NCBI GenBank assembly: GCA_937946835.1
Contig: CALFAV010000003.1
Span: forward strand, 45,718 to 109,717
Source of the DNA: an uncultured Verrucomicrobiae bacterium
Lineage (GTDB): Bacteria > Verrucomicrobiota > Verrucomicrobiia > Limisphaerales > J093
Direction of reading: 5' to 3'
Length of the DNA stretch: 64,000 nucleotides
Shown here: in pieces, positions 63,902 to 64,000 of the stretch
Position numbering within the stretch: position 1 is the stretch's first letter
Layout: each line of letters begins with the position of its first letter
Program-made: the position numbers and the translations under genes
Notes under the pieces: generated by a model
Told to the model about the DNA's origin: nothing
Databases searched by the model: none
The model's input: only the letters and a program-made list of their open reading frames with translations

Positions 63902-64000
63902 GGCGGGTGCCGCGGGGGAGTTGGCGCGGGCTGTGGAGGGCGGTTTTTCCGGGACTTCGGCCTGCGGAAGTTGCGCGACCGGTCGCGCAGAGAAAACACC
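63902..64000. repeat. 99-nt direct repeat, copy 2, reaches the window end
   Basis: Appears identical to 60715-60813; extent beyond the window unknown. Confidence 0.92.

Overview
High-GC bacterial chromosome segment. Domain content, FYRxR-type protein C-termini and DUF1080/ThuA/Gfo-Idh genes suggest Verrucomicrobiota (inference). About 50 protein-coding genes are supported. I see no rRNA, tRNA or CRISPR. Main blocks: rodA (5' cut by the window), an RNase E/G gene, nusB, PHP and ftsY housekeeping genes; a minus-strand copper-trafficking cluster (two SCO1-like proteins, one with a CusF-like domain, HMA, a pseudopilin, a small CPLC protein); a 2877-aa subtilisin-like protein with about 14 DUF11-type repeats; a fused DctQM TRAP permease; a tetR-tolC operon divergent from an hlyD-ABC-ABC exporter; a toxin-antitoxin patch (DUF433/DUF5615 plus a HicB-like gene and a decayed HicA); an RND efflux pair; an HTH-PTS IIA fusion; and an NCS1 permease-lutABC operon interrupted by a 23S-IVP-like four-helix-bundle gene. 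Most notable signals: (1) the four-helix-bundle gene in the lut operon is bracketed by inverted arrays of the same heptamer (GATGCCA left, TGGCATC/CGGCATC right); (2) an apparently exact 99-nt direct repeat (60715-60813 and 63902-64000) containing an 18-bp perfect palindrome, bounding a region with a truncated MFS gene, two coupled Nmad-like genes and a truncated DNA methyltransferase; (3) an S41-family protein whose Ser and Lys catalytic positions appear to be Gly and Glu; (4) a tiny secreted protein carrying only a TonB-receptor plug-like motif. All family names come from reading translated motifs; no database search was run.
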